64,000 nucleotides of DNA from Streptomyces sp. NBC_00162 (GCF_024611995.1 NZ_CP102509.1:6696001-6760000), one strand, 5' to 3'. Positions 1 to 12,292 are shown, counted from the first letter of the stretch. The notes: generated by a model from the sequence alone, not told the origin. Numbers and translations: made by a program.

Positions 1-570
1 GAAGCGGCGTACGACGAGGTGTCGCTGGGCGGCGTAATGGTGCGGATGGAGCGGGCGCTGGGCCGCCACGTCCGTGACCGGGCCCGGGCCGAGCACCCGT
101 CGGCCTGCCCGGCCGAGCCGGAGTCCCCGTCGGCCGAGGAGTTCGTGACGGTCCTGCTCCTCCAGATCGCCCCGGACGGCACCCTCCTGGCCCTGAACTG
201 CGGCCACCCCTGGCCGTACCTGCTGCGCAGCTGGGGCTTCGCGCCGGGCCCCGCGCAGCGGCTCACCGACGTGCGGGCGCTGGACGGCGAGACCATGCCG
301 CCGCTCGGGGTCCTGCCGCTGCCGCGCGATCCGCAACCGCACGCCTGCGGTGAACTGCGGCCCGGGGAGACGCTGTTCCTGCACACCGACGGTGCCGGGG
401 AGGCCCGGAATGCCGCCGGCGCGTTCTTCCCCCTGCAGAGCGTCCTCGCAGAGGCACCGCTCACGCCCGCGCGGCTGGTCGCGGGCGTGCACGCGGCCCT
501 GCTCCGGCACACCGGCGGGCGGCTCGCCGACGACGTCGCCCTGCTGGTGCTCCGCGACGACCGGAGCTGA
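1..570 (+). CDS. PP2C-type (SpoIIE-like) serine phosphatase, 3' part
   Basis: The reading frame is already open at base 1, so only the C-terminal 189 residues are seen; the GTG at 19 is probably an internal Val. The fragment carries late motifs of the SpoIIE/PP2C phosphatase domain: a core strand followed by LNCGHPWPYLLR, the metal-site region LFLHTDGAGEA, and the terminal DDVALLVLR strand with its conserved Asp pair. These enzymes dephosphorylate Ser/Thr on anti-anti-sigma or related regulators, and in Streptomyces the domain is often preceded by GAF/PAS or RsbW-type modules, which would lie outside the window. Any upstream partner domain or operon is unknown. A nested hairpin follows the stop. 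Confidence 0.8.
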   Translation, partial: EAAYDEVSLGGVMVRMERALGRHVRDRARAEHPSACPAEPESPSAEEFVTVLLLQIAPDGTLLALNCGHPWPYLLRSWGFAPGPAQRLTDVRALDGETMPPLGVLPLPRDPQPHACGELRPGETLFLHTDGAGEARNAAGAFFPLQSVLAEAPLTPARLVAGVHAALLRHTGGRLADDVALLVLRDDRS

Positions 571-638
571 CCGGATCCGGCCGAATGGCCGGTCCCGCCG
601 GGCCCGGCGACCAACCGGGCACCGGCGGGAACCGGCAC

Positions 639-685
639 GCCGCCCGTCTGCCGTGGAGTGTCGGGCAGACAGCAGAACGGGCGGC
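639..685 (+). terminator. Nested hairpin after the phosphatase gene
   Basis: GCCGCCCG (639-646) pairs with CGGGCGGC (678-685), and inside it TCTGCC (647-652) pairs with GGCAGA (664-669). There is no T tract, as is usual in Streptomyces. It may end the phosphatase transcript. The rest of the 571-877 gap holds the palindrome at 808-840 and no convincing gene. Confidence 0.4.
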
Positions 686-807
686 GCGGTGACGGGTCGT
701 CGCACTGTACGAGGGGGAGCCGACGACCCGGGCTGCCTCTTGGCGAGGCCCTTAAGTGAAGCGCCCCGCGGACCCCCGGCGGCAGAGTGCGTATCGCATT
801 TATGCGC

Positions 808-840
808 GTACTTCGTTCACACCCCGTGTGAACGAAGTAC
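808..840. promoter_or_regulatory. Perfect 33-bp palindrome, probable operator of the downstream regulator
   Basis: Two perfect 15-bp arms (GTACTTCGTTCACAC at 808-822 and its complement at 826-840) are separated by CCC. A -10-like TAGCCT lies at 845-850 and the regulator starts at 878, so the palindrome covers the -35 region. That placement suits repression, probably autoregulation. The left arm with its next base (810-823) is identical over 14 bases to the anticodon arm of the tRNA-Val(CAC) genes in this window. Confidence 0.6.
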
Positions 841-877
841 CCACTAGCCTGAGACCGACGAGCCCCGGGAGCGGCCC

Positions 878-2218
878 ATGCAGCCCAATGTCCTGCTCGA
901 CGCCCTCCTCGCCGAGGCGGGCATGTCCCACGCCGGACTCGCCGCGTACGTGAACCAGGCGGGCCGCAGCCGCGGACTCGCCCTGCGCTACGAACACACC
1001 GCCGTCGCCCGGTGGTTGAAGGGCCAGCGGCCCCGCGGCCAGGTCCCCGACCTGATCTGCGAGGTGCTCGGCGGCCGGCTGAAGCGGCCCGTCGGGCTGG
1101 ACGACGTCGGTTTCGGAGTGCCGGGGCTGCCAGCCTCCCCGCACGCCTCCCCGCTCAGCGGATTCGTGGACCGCGCCGCCGCTCTGTGGCGTGCCGACGG
1201 GCAGGCCCGGCCCCAACTGCTCACCGCGCAGGCCGTCAACGGAACCCCCGCCGTCATCCCGGTCTGGGAGTGGGAGAACCCGCCCGAGGACGCCGACGTA
1301 TCCCGCGAGGGCCCGGACCGGATCGGGCCCGAGCACATCGAGATCCTGCGGGCCGCCCGCGCGCACTACGAGCTGATGTACCGCCGGGCGGGCGGGGTGG
1401 CCACCCGGGACCGGATCGTGCGCTTCCTCGGCAGCGAGACGGCGCCCATGCTGCGCGGCAGTTACCCCGACGCCCTCGGCCGGCGGCTGCACCGGGCCAC
1501 CGGGTCCCTCGTGGCGGTGGCGGGGATCTGCGCGTACGACTCGGACGCCCACGGGCTCGCCCAGCGCTACTTCCACCAGGCCCTGCGGCTGGCCAAGGCG
1601 AGCGGCGACCGCGGGCTCGGGGCGTACGTGATCGCGCTGATCGTCAACCAGTCCCTGCACCTGCGGGAGTACCGCCAGGCGGTGGCCTTCGCCGAGGCCG
1701 CGCTGCGCGCCGCCGGCCGGCACACCACCCCGGCGCTGGCCGCCGACCTGTACGCGATGCAGGCCAAGGCCTACGCCCAACTCGGCGACACCCGGGCCGC
1801 ATTGAACTGCATCCGGCACGCCGAGGCGGCGGCCGAGCGGATCACTCCGGGCGCCGAACCGGACGAGACCGGCTACGTACAGCCGGGGCTGGTCAACGTC
1901 CAGGTCGCCGAGGCGCTGCTCGGTCTGGGGGATCTCGCCGCCGCGCACGAGCAGGCGACCGCGGCCGTCGGCACCCCCGCGCACGACCGCGGCCGGGTGC
2001 ACCGCCTCGCGATGCTGTGCGAGATCCAGCTGCGGCAGGGAGAGGCGGACCGGGCGGTGGCGGCCGCGGCCGAAATGGCCGAACGGGCCAAGGGGATGGA
2101 GTCCCTGCGGCTCCGCGACCGGTTGCGGGCGGTCCGCGAACAGCTGCTGACCAGCGGTTGTTCGGGCGCGGAGGAGACCGCTCAGCTCATCGACGGGGCG
2201 CTGCGCGTTCCCCTGTGA
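878..2218 (+). CDS. TPR-containing XRE-like transcriptional regulator
   Basis: A 446-residue protein. The N-terminal ~70 residues (MQPNVLLDALLAEAGMSHAG onward, with TAVARWLKGQRPRG) look like a divergent Cro/C1-type helix-turn-helix. The remainder is helical and Ala-rich, with about five TPR-like helix pairs between residues 170 and 430 (for example SDAHGLAQRYFHQALRLAKA). This architecture is common among Streptomyces developmental and antibiotic regulators such as the NsdA type, but I cannot assign an ortholog. The ATG at 878 is preceded by GGGAG (865-869). The perfect palindrome at 808-840 suggests autoregulation. The NUDIX gene follows after 53 bp and may be cotranscribed. Confidence 0.75.
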   Translation: MQPNVLLDALLAEAGMSHAGLAAYVNQAGRSRGLALRYEHTAVARWLKGQRPRGQVPDLICEVLGGRLKRPVGLDDVGFGVPGLPASPHASPLSGFVDRAAALWRADGQARPQLLTAQAVNGTPAVIPVWEWENPPEDADVSREGPDRIGPEHIEILRAARAHYELMYRRAGGVATRDRIVRFLGSETAPMLRGSYPDALGRRLHRATGSLVAVAGICAYDSDAHGLAQRYFHQALRLAKASGDRGLGAYVIALIVNQSLHLREYRQAVAFAEAALRAAGRHTTPALAADLYAMQAKAYAQLGDTRAALNCIRHAEAAAERITPGAEPDETGYVQPGLVNVQVAEALLGLGDLAAAHEQATAAVGTPAHDRGRVHRLAMLCEIQLRQGEADRAVAAAAEMAERAKGMESLRLRDRLRAVREQLLTSGCSGAEETAQLIDGALRVPL

Positions 2219-2271
2219 CGGCTTCAACTGCTGCCATGTTGCCACCGATCCGAACGGAAGGCGGCACAACC

Positions 2272-2808
2272 GTGCAGTGGATGAACCTGAGTGAGCAGAC
2301 CGTGTACAAGAACCGCTGGTTCGACGTGAATCTCGCCGATGTGGAACTCCCCGACGGCCGGCACCTGGACCACTTCGTGATCCGGCTGCGCCCGGTCGCC
2401 GTCGCCACGGCCGTCAACGAGGCCAACGAGGTGCTGCTGCTGTGGCGGCACCGCTTCATCACCGACAGCTGGGGCTGGGAGCTGCCCGCCGGGGTGGTCG
2501 AGGACGGGGAGTCCCTCGAGTGCGCGGCGGCGCGGGAGATGGAGGAGGAGTCGGGCTGGCGGCCCGGCCCGCTCCGGCACCTGATGACCGTGGAGCCGTC
2601 CAACGGGCTGACCGATGCCCGCCACCACCTCTACTGGGCGGACGGGGCGACGTACATCGGCCACCCCGAGGACGGCTTCGAGTCCTCGCGCCGGGAGTGG
2701 GTCCCGCTCAAGCTGGTGCCGGACATGATCGCGCGCGGGGAGATTCCGGCCGCCAACATGGCGGCCGGGCTGCTCCTGCTGCACCACCTCAGGCTCGGCC
2801 GGCCGTAG
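2272..2808 (+). CDS. NUDIX hydrolase
   Basis: A 178-residue protein with a full NUDIX box at about residues 74-96: G-5x-E-7x-RE-U-x-EE-x-G-U is read as GVVEDGE, then REMEEESGW. The box binds Mg2+ and hydrolyses X-linked nucleoside diphosphates. The overall fold and the YKNRWFDVNL start resemble ADP-ribose or nucleotide-sugar pyrophosphatases, but the substrate cannot be fixed from sequence. I chose GTG 2272 because GGAAGG lies about 10 bases upstream; an in-frame ATG at 2281 is the alternative. It converges on the dehydrogenase gene with only 3 bp between stop codons. Confidence 0.85.
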   Translation: MQWMNLSEQTVYKNRWFDVNLADVELPDGRHLDHFVIRLRPVAVATAVNEANEVLLLWRHRFITDSWGWELPAGVVEDGESLECAAAREMEEESGWRPGPLRHLMTVEPSNGLTDARHHLYWADGATYIGHPEDGFESSRREWVPLKLVPDMIARGEIPAANMAAGLLLLHHLRLGRP

Positions 2809-2811
2809 GAC

Positions 2812-3693
2812 TCAGCCGTACGGGTAGAAGCCCGAGCCGGTCTTGCGGCCCAGGCGGCCCGCGTCGACCATCCGCTGGAGCAGCGGGGGAGCGGCGTACA
2901 GCGGCTCCTTGAACTCGGCGTACATGGAGTCGGCCACCGAGGCCACGGTGTCCAGGCCGATCAGGTCCGCCAGCTTCAGCGGGCCCATCGGGTGGGCGCA
3001 GCCCAGCTCCATGCCGTTGTCGATGTCCTCGCGGCTCGCGATGCCGGACTCGAACATCCGGATCGCGGACAGCAGGTACGGGATGAGGAGCGCGTTGACC
3101 ACGAAGCCGGACCGGTCCTGGGCGCGGATCGCGTGCTTGCCCAGCACGTCCCGCACCAGGGCCTCGGCGCGCTTCACCGTCTCCTCGCCCGTGGTCAGCG
3201 CCGGGATCAGCTCGACGAGCTGCTGCACCGGGGCCGGGTTGAAGAAGTGGATGCCGATGACCTGGTCGGGGCGCGAGGTCGCGACGGCCAGCTTGACCAG
3301 CGGAATCGAGGAGGTGTTGGAGGCCAGGATCGCGTCCGGGCGGGTGATCACCTGGTCGAGGACCTGGAAGATCTCCGTCTTGACCTGCTCGTTCTCGACG
3401 ACGGCCTCGATCACCAGGTCGCGGTCGGCGAACTCGCCGAGGTCGGTGGTGAAGGTGAGGCGGGCCAGGGTGGCGTCCCGCTCCTCCTCGCTGATCTTGC
3501 CGCGTTCGGCGGCCTTCATCAGGGAGTTGTGCAGCCGGGTGCGCCCGATCTCCAGGGCCTCGCCCGTGGTCTCGGCGACCTTCACCTCAAGACCGCTGCG
3601 GGCACACACCTCGGCGATGCCCGCGCCCATCTGGCCGCAGCCCACTACGCCGACGCGGGTGATGTCGGTCGGGAGGGTAGAGAGGTCCGTCAC
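2812..3693 (-). CDS. 3-hydroxybutyryl-CoA / 3-hydroxyacyl-CoA dehydrogenase
   Basis: A 293-residue soluble NAD-dependent dehydrogenase of the FadB2/Hbd type that interconverts acetoacetyl-CoA and 3-hydroxybutyryl-CoA. The Rossmann motif GCGQMGAG is at about residues 18-25. The catalytic segment IGIHFFNPAP, the SGFVVNALLIP helix and the C-terminal dimerisation part ending GRKTGSGFYPYG are all present, and length is normal. I prefer GTG at 3693 (VTDLSTLP) because GAAAGG precedes it at good spacing; ATG at 3714 would add seven residues and has no clear ribosome site. It may serve butyryl-CoA supply or fatty-acid catabolism. The neighbours do not form a pathway with it. Confidence 0.9.
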   Translation of the reverse strand: MTDLSTLPTDITRVGVVGCGQMGAGIAEVCARSGLEVKVAETTGEALEIGRTRLHNSLMKAAERGKISEEERDATLARLTFTTDLGEFADRDLVIEAVVENEQVKTEIFQVLDQVITRPDAILASNTSSIPLVKLAVATSRPDQVIGIHFFNPAPVQQLVELIPALTTGEETVKRAEALVRDVLGKHAIRAQDRSGFVVNALLIPYLLSAIRMFESGIASREDIDNGMELGCAHPMGPLKLADLIGLDTVASVADSMYAEFKEPLYAAPPLLQRMVDAGRLGRKTGSGFYPYG

Positions 3694-3867
3694 TTCGTGC
3701 CTTTCGCTGCTCATCCATCGCGGGTCCCCCGGGCTGACAGTGGTAACTGCTTTCCGGCGCCCGCCACGCCCCCCGACGTTACCCCCGACCTTGACCCCGG
3801 TGGCGGGCCGGGGCGGGCATGCTGGGCGGACGCAACGGAACGTCACGGAACGGAACGGAGTCGTCAC

Positions 3868-5112
3868 ATGGCGTACATCGGACGTCGGGGACTGCTGGCG
3901 GGGGCCGCGTGGGCGCTGGCGGCGGCCACGGGTGGCCGGGCTGCTTCGGCGCGGGCGGCGGCCTCCCCGCCCTCCCGCCATGCCGCGACCACGGAGTTCC
4001 GGGGCATGTGGATCGCCTCGGTGTCGAACGTGGACTGGCCCTCCGAGAGCGGGCTTCCGGCCGCGGAGCAGCGCAAGGAGCTGATCGGCCTCCTCGACAC
4101 CGCGGTGCGGCGCCGTCTGAACGCGGTGATCCTCCAGGTCCGGCCGGCGGCCGACGCGCTGTGGCCCTCGCGGCTGGAACCCTGGTCGCAGTGGCTGACG
4201 GGGGAGCAGGGGGTGGATCCGGGCTGGGACCCGCTGGGTACGGCCGTCACCGAAGCGCACGCCCGCGGCCTGGAACTGCACGCCTGGTTCAACCCGTACC
4301 GCGTGGCCAACCACACCGACCCGGACCGGCTGGCCCCCGAGCACCCGGCCCGGCGCAACCCCGACTGGACCGTGGAGTACGGCGGCAAGATCTTCTACAA
4401 CCCCGGCCTGCCCGAGGTGCGGCTCTTCGTCCAGGAGGCCATGCTCGACGCGGTCTCCCGCTACCCGGTGGACGGGGTGCACTGGGACGACTACTTCTAC
4501 CCCTACCCGGTGGAGGGGGAGGAGTTCGACGACGACGCGGCCTACGAGGAGTACGGGGCGGACTTCCCCTCCCGGTCCGACTGGCGCCGCCACAACACCG
4601 ACACCCTGGTCCGCGAGATGTCCGCGCGGCTGCGGGAGGTCCGGCCCGCTGCCCGGTTCGGCGTCAGCCCGTTCGCGGTGTGGCGCAACTCCGACCGGGA
4701 CCCGCTCGGTTCACCCACGCGGGCGGGCCTGGGAACGTACGACGACCTGTATGCGGACACCCGCAAGTGGGTCAAGGAGGGCTGGATCGACTACATCGTG
4801 CCGCAGGCCTACTGGCACATCGGGCACCCGACCGCCGACTACGCGGACGTCGTCCCCTGGTGGGCGCGGACGGTGGCGGGCACGGGCGTGCAGCTGTACG
4901 TGGGGGAGGCGCTGTACCGCTGCGACGCGGACAGCCCCACCCCGGCCTGGCGCGATCCGGGGGAGCTGTCCCGCCACGTCACCTTCGCGAGGAAGTATCC
5001 GGAGGTCCGCGGCCACGCCTGGTTCTCGGCGAAGCACGTGGCCGCGGACCCCAATGGAGCGATGGCGCGGGTGGTCGCCGACCACTACGGATCGGCGGCG
5101 GCGCCGCGCTGA
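3868..5112 (+). CDS. Exported glycoside-hydrolase-like protein (GHL10 / DUF187)
   Basis: A 414-residue protein that begins with a twin-arginine-like signal (YIGRRGLLAG, Ala-rich core, cleavage near residue 30-35), so it is probably exported. The mature part is a GHL10 TIM-barrel: it opens with EFRGMWIASVSNVDWPS and continues with NAVILQVRPAADALWPS, LHAWFNPYR, YPVDGVHWDDYFYPYP and DYIVPQAYWHIG. This family includes DigH-type enzymes that cut denuded peptidoglycan glycans, and proteins of unknown glycan specificity. Acidic residues in DGVHWDDYF are the likely active site. The ATG at 3868 follows GGAACGGAG. It runs towards the small DUF1918 gene with one base between stop codons. Confidence 0.85.
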   Translation: MAYIGRRGLLAGAAWALAAATGGRAASARAAASPPSRHAATTEFRGMWIASVSNVDWPSESGLPAAEQRKELIGLLDTAVRRRLNAVILQVRPAADALWPSRLEPWSQWLTGEQGVDPGWDPLGTAVTEAHARGLELHAWFNPYRVANHTDPDRLAPEHPARRNPDWTVEYGGKIFYNPGLPEVRLFVQEAMLDAVSRYPVDGVHWDDYFYPYPVEGEEFDDDAAYEEYGADFPSRSDWRRHNTDTLVREMSARLREVRPAARFGVSPFAVWRNSDRDPLGSPTRAGLGTYDDLYADTRKWVKEGWIDYIVPQAYWHIGHPTADYADVVPWWARTVAGTGVQLYVGEALYRCDADSPTPAWRDPGELSRHVTFARKYPEVRGHAWFSAKHVAADPNGAMARVVADHYGSAAAPR

Positions 5113-5113
5113 T

Positions 5114-5311
5114 TCAGTGCTCGGACTCTCCTGGGTGGCGGACCGTGCAGTCGGGTCCGGGGGCCATCAGGGCCTCGTGACCGTCCTGGAAGCGGACCCG
5201 GTACGGGGGGGTTCCGTTCTCGCCCAGCACCTGGGTGATCTCGCCCACCTTGTCGTGCTGTCCGACGATCCTGCCGTGCTGCACCAGCTGGTCGCCCTCG
5301 GTCGCGCGCAT
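5114..5311 (-). CDS. DUF1918 domain protein
   Basis: A 65-residue protein matching the DUF1918 family of small actinobacterial beta-rich proteins: MRATEGDQLVQHGRIVG, a central IxxVLGENGTPPYRVRF segment, and DGHEALMAPGPDC near the end. The family usually carries the motif for a small beta-barrel, and its role is unknown. AGGAGG-like sequence precedes the ATG. It stands alone between the exported hydrolase (convergent) and the EamA exporter (same strand, 57 bp upstream). Confidence 0.8.
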   Translation of the reverse strand: MRATEGDQLVQHGRIVGQHDKVGEITQVLGENGTPPYRVRFQDGHEALMAPGPDCTVRHPGESEH

Positions 5312-5368
5312 AACTGACCTCCTCGGTGGCGGTCCGATCCGGTGCTAGCAGTTTAGGTCGTTCCGGGG

Positions 5369-6284
<916 letters not shown>

Positions 6285-6286
<2 letters not shown>

Positions 6287-7718
6287 GTACGAGCGTAGCA
6301 GTGTCGCGGAACTGGCAGAATCCCTGCGGTCCGAACTCAACCGCTACTCGGTGGGTGGAAAGCTCCCGTCGAGTCGGGCTCTGGTCGAGCGCTACCGGGT
6401 CAGCCCCGTCACCGTCTCCCGGGCCCTCGCGCAGCTCGCCGCCGAGGGCCTCGTCGTCACCCGGCCCGGCGCCGGGGTCTTCCGCGCACGGCCGCGTACG
6501 TCGGCGCCCGCGCCCGGGGACACCTCCTGGCAGGAGGTCGCCCTCAGTGCCGAGGGCGCCGGTGAGATCGTCCCGCGCTCCGTGGACGCCACCGGGGTAC
6601 TGAGCTCGCTGACCACCCCGCCCCCCGGGGTGATCGAGCTCAACGGCGGCTACCTGCACCCCTCCCTCCAGCCCGAGCGGGCCATGGCCGCCGCGCTGGC
6701 CCGGGCCGGGCGGCGGCCCGGGGCGTGGGGGCGGCCGCCCGTCGAGGGGCTGCCCGAGCTGCGCGACTGGTTCGCCCGGGAGATCGGCGGACCGGTCGTG
6801 GCCGCCGATGTGCTGGTCACCGCGGGCGGGCAGAGCGCGCTGGCCACCGCCCTGCGGGCGCTCGCCCCGCCCGGGGCGCCGATCCTGGTGGAGTCGCCGA
6901 CCTACCCCGGACTGCTGGCCATCGCCCGCGCCTCCGGCTGCCGGCCCGTGCCGGTGCCGGTGGACGCCGAGGGGGTCCGGCCGGAGCTGCTCGCCGCCGC
7001 CTTCGAAGCCACCGGGGCGCGGGTCTTCGTATGCCAGCCGCTGTTCCAGAACCCGACCGGAGCCGTGCTGGCTCCCGGGCGGCGGGCCGAGGTGCTGCGG
7101 ATCGCCCGGGCCGCCGGGGCCTTCGTCGTCGAGGACGACTACGCCCGGGCCCTGGCCCACGAGGACTGCGGGCCGCTGCCCGCCACACTGGCCGCCGAGG
7201 ACGCCGACGGCGTGGTGGTGCACGTCCGGTCCCTGACCAAGGCGACCTCGCCCAGCCTGCGGGTGGGCGCCCTGGCCGCCCGGGGGCCGGTCGTGGACCG
7301 GCTGCGCGCCATCCAGGTCGTGGACAGCTTCTTCGTCCCCCGGCCGCTCCAGGAAGCCGCCCTGGAGCTGGTCGGGGCGCCCGCCTGGCCGCGCCACCTG
7401 AGGACCGTGGCCGCCGAGCTCCGCCACCGCCGGGACGTCCTGGCCGGGGCCCTGCGGCGGGAGCTGCCCGGGCTCGAACTGCCGCATCTGCCCTCCGGCG
7501 GCTACCAGTTGTGGGTGCGGCCGGGCGGCGGGGGAGACGACACCGGGTTCGTGGCAGCCGCCCTGCGCGCCGGGGTCGCGGTCACGCCCGGCCGTCCGTA
7601 CTTCTGCGCGGAGCCGCCCGGTCCGCACGTCCGGCTGAGCTTCGCCGGGGTGTCGGGGCCCGGCGAGCTGGTGGAGGCGGTGCAGCGGCTGCGGGCGGGG
7701 CTGGGCGCAGACGCTTGA
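6285..7718 (+). CDS. MocR-type regulator: GntR winged helix fused to PLP aminotransferase fold
   Basis: A 477-residue fusion. Residues about 5-70 form a GntR winged helix (SSRALVERYRVSPVTVSRAL). Residues about 105-470 form a fold-type I aminotransferase domain with the PLP lysine in SLTKATSPSLRVG (about Lys319) and an upstream VEDDYARAL segment for the cofactor Asp/Tyr. MocR regulators bind PLP and sense amino-acid or vitamin B6 related ligands. The gene is divergent from the EamA exporter, with start codons overlapping by two bases. TATTCT lies eight bases before the ATG, which suits a leaderless transcript. It probably controls its own promoter and the exporter. Confidence 0.88.
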
Positions 7719-7749
7719 CCAGGTGCGGCGCGCGGCCCACCATCACCGC

Positions 7750-8325
7750 ATGCATGTTCGGGTCTCGCTCGTTGCCGCAGCCCGTGGTTCCTCGCTGCTC
7801 ACCGAGCGCTTCGACGACGACCGCCCGCTCGACGGGGCAGGCTGGCACGCGGTGGAGTCCGCCGCCCCCGGCCTGGTCCCGCTGGGCGCCGCCGATCTGC
7901 GCTACTGCTCGCCCACCCCGCGCAGCAGGGCCACCGGCGAGGCGCTCGGGTACGCGCCGCTCGCCCAGCCCGCGCTCCGCGAGTGCGACATGGGCCGCTG
8001 GCGGGGGCTGACCCTCGCCGAGGTGACCGCCCGCGAGCCGGGGGCGGTGGACCTCTGGCTCACCGACCCGCGCGCCGCCCCGCACGGCGGCGAGTCGCTG
8101 CTCGCCTTCATCTCCCGGATCGGCGGCTGGCTCGACACCAGGCCGGCCGACGACGGGGGCGCGATCGTGGCGGTGGCGGAGCCCTCGGTGGTCCGGGCGG
8201 CCCTGGTCTACGCGCTGAAGGCGCCTCCGCTGACCTACTGGAACGTGGACGTGCGGCCGCTGTCCACGATGACCCTGACGGGCTGGTCGGGGCGCTGGCA
8301 CCTCTCGCTTCAAGCCCCGGTGTAA
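7750..8325 (+). CDS. Histidine-phosphatase-fold protein lacking catalytic histidines
   Basis: A 191-residue protein with the phosphoglycerate-mutase/histidine-phosphatase layout: RYCSPTPRSRATGEALG after the first strand, an ECDMGRWRGLTL segment, and HGGESLLAF. The N-terminal RHG is replaced by AARG (VSLVAAARGSS), and the usual late SHGG is VAEPSVVRAAL, so both catalytic histidines appear to be missing. Relatives are often labelled CobC or phosphoglycerate mutase family, but here a catalytic role is doubtful. ATG 7750 is chosen because CACCAT lies six bases upstream and the protein then begins with the core strand. The neighbouring genes give no functional clue. Confidence 0.75.
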   Translation: MHVRVSLVAAARGSSLLTERFDDDRPLDGAGWHAVESAAPGLVPLGAADLRYCSPTPRSRATGEALGYAPLAQPALRECDMGRWRGLTLAEVTAREPGAVDLWLTDPRAAPHGGESLLAFISRIGGWLDTRPADDGGAIVAVAEPSVVRAALVYALKAPPLTYWNVDVRPLSTMTLTGWSGRWHLSLQAPV

Positions 8326-8365
8326 TGCGGTTGAGGCCCGCCCGGTGGGCTCCTAGCCTGCGGAC

Positions 8366-9118
8366 ATGACCGGAACAACGATCACCACACTGGCGGAGCG
8401 GCCCGAACTGGCGGACCGGCTCTGGGACATGCCGGACTCCTGGCCGGCCTTCGCCGAACACGATGCGCTCGCCTGGCTGCTGTATCCCCGGATGGTCGCC
8501 GAGCTGCCGGAGTACGTCCTGATCGCCACGGACGGCGACGCGGTGGTCGCCCGGGGGTTCAGCGTCCCCTTCGCCCAGCACGCGCCGGGCCGCGGCGGGG
8601 TGCTGCCCGCGCAGGGCTGGGACCGGATCCTGATGTGGGCCTTCTCCGACCTGCGGCGCGGGATCGCGCCCGACACGGTGAGCGCGATCGAGATCAGCGT
8701 CGCCACGGACCGGCAGGGCGAGGGCCTGTCCGGCCGGATGCTGGCCGCGATGCGGGAGAACGCCCGAGCCCGCGGCTTCACCGAGGTCGTGGCCCCGGTC
8801 CGGCCGAGCGGAAAGCCGGCCGAGCCGGACACCTCCATCCACGAGTACGCGTACCGCACCCGCGAGGACGGCCTCCCGTACGACCCCTGGCTGCGCGTCC
8901 ACGTCCGCGCGGGCGGCGTCATCGACTCGGTGGCCCCCCTCTCGATGACGATCACCGGCTCGCTCCCCCAGTGGCGCGAGTGGACCGGCCTCCCCTTCGA
9001 CACCCCGGGCCAGGTCCACGTCCCGGGCGCCCTCGCCCCGGTCCACTGCGCACCGGAGCAGGGCCACGCGGTCTACGTCGAACCGAACGTCTGGGTCCGC
9101 CACGCCCTGACCGGGTGA
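8366..9118 (+). CDS. GNAT-like N-acetyltransferase
   Basis: A 250-residue protein with a GNAT-like core: an IEISVATDRQGEGLSGRML segment at about residues 108-126 matches the acetyl-CoA-binding V-x-x-x-x-R/Q-G-x-G loop, followed by AMRENARARGFTEVVAPVRP. The C-terminal half (WTGLPFDTPGQVHVPGALAP) is longer than in minimal GNAT proteins. The acceptor substrate is unknown. The ATG has no strong ribosome site, and TAGCCT lies six bases before it, suggesting leaderless expression. It sits just upstream of the arginine cluster but is separated from argC by its own promoter region. Confidence 0.7.
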   Translation: MTGTTITTLAERPELADRLWDMPDSWPAFAEHDALAWLLYPRMVAELPEYVLIATDGDAVVARGFSVPFAQHAPGRGGVLPAQGWDRILMWAFSDLRRGIAPDTVSAIEISVATDRQGEGLSGRMLAAMRENARARGFTEVVAPVRPSGKPAEPDTSIHEYAYRTREDGLPYDPWLRVHVRAGGVIDSVAPLSMTITGSLPQWREWTGLPFDTPGQVHVPGALAPVHCAPEQGHAVYVEPNVWVRHALTG

Positions 9119-9151
9119 TCCGGCAGCGCCCACGGACAGCCGCACAGGGCT

Positions 9152-11383
<2,232 letters not shown>

Positions 11384-11387
<4 letters not shown>

Positions 11388-12292
11388 GCACCGCGAGGAA
11401 GCACACCGCGCTGCCCAAGGCCGAGATCCTCATCGAGGCCCTGCCCTGGCTGACCCGCCACAACGGCAAGGTCGTCGTCATCAAGTTCGGCGGCAACGCC
11501 ATGATCGACGAGGACCTCAAGGCCGCCTTCGCCCAGGACGTGGTCTTCCTGCGCCAGGCCGGCCTCAAGCCGGTCGTGGTGCACGGCGGCGGCCCCCAGA
11601 TCAACGCCCAGCTCGACAAGCAGGGACTGATCAGCGAGTTCAAGGCGGGCCTGCGCGTCACGACCCCGGAGGCCATGGACGTCGTACGGATGGTGCTGGC
11701 GGGCCAGGTCCAGCGCGAGCTGGTCGGGCTGCTGAACCAGCACGGGCCGCTCGCCGTCGGCATGACCGGCGAGGACGCCCACACCATCACCGCCACCAAG
11801 CACAGCCCGGAGATCGACGGCGAGCTCGTCGACATCGGGCGGGTCGGCGAGATCACCGCGATCGACACCGGCGCGATCGAGGCGCTGCTGGCCGACGGCC
11901 GGATTCCGGTGATCTCCTCCATCGCGCGCAGCGCCGACGACCACCATGTGTACAACGTGAACGCGGACACGGCGGCGGCCGCGCTCGCCGCCGCGCTCGG
12001 CGCCGAGACGCTGATGGTCCTCACCGACGTCGAGGGCCTCTACGCGGACTGGCCCAACAGTGACGAGGTCATCAGCAGGCTCACCGTCAGCGAGCTGGAG
12101 AAGCTGCTGCCCGAGCTGTCCAGCGGCATGGTGCCCAAGATGGAGGGCTGCCTGCACGCCGTCCGCAACGGCGTCACCACCGCCCGCGTGATCGACGGGC
12201 GGGTCCAGCATTCGATCCTGCTGGAGATCTTCACGGACGAGGGAATCGGCACGATGGTCGTGCCCGACGGACAGGGAGGGGATCCCCGGTGA
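11384..12292 (+). CDS. argB: Acetylglutamate kinase
   Basis: A 302-residue amino-acid kinase that phosphorylates N-acetylglutamate. The phosphate-binding motifs [10 protein letters not shown] (about residues 30-39) and VVHGGGPQI are present, together with the late [15 protein letters not shown] segment. An N-terminal helix ([14 protein letters not shown]) is present; this extension marks arginine-inhibited hexameric forms, so end-product inhibition is likely. ATGA and GTGA overlaps on both sides link it to argJ and argD. Confidence 0.96.
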
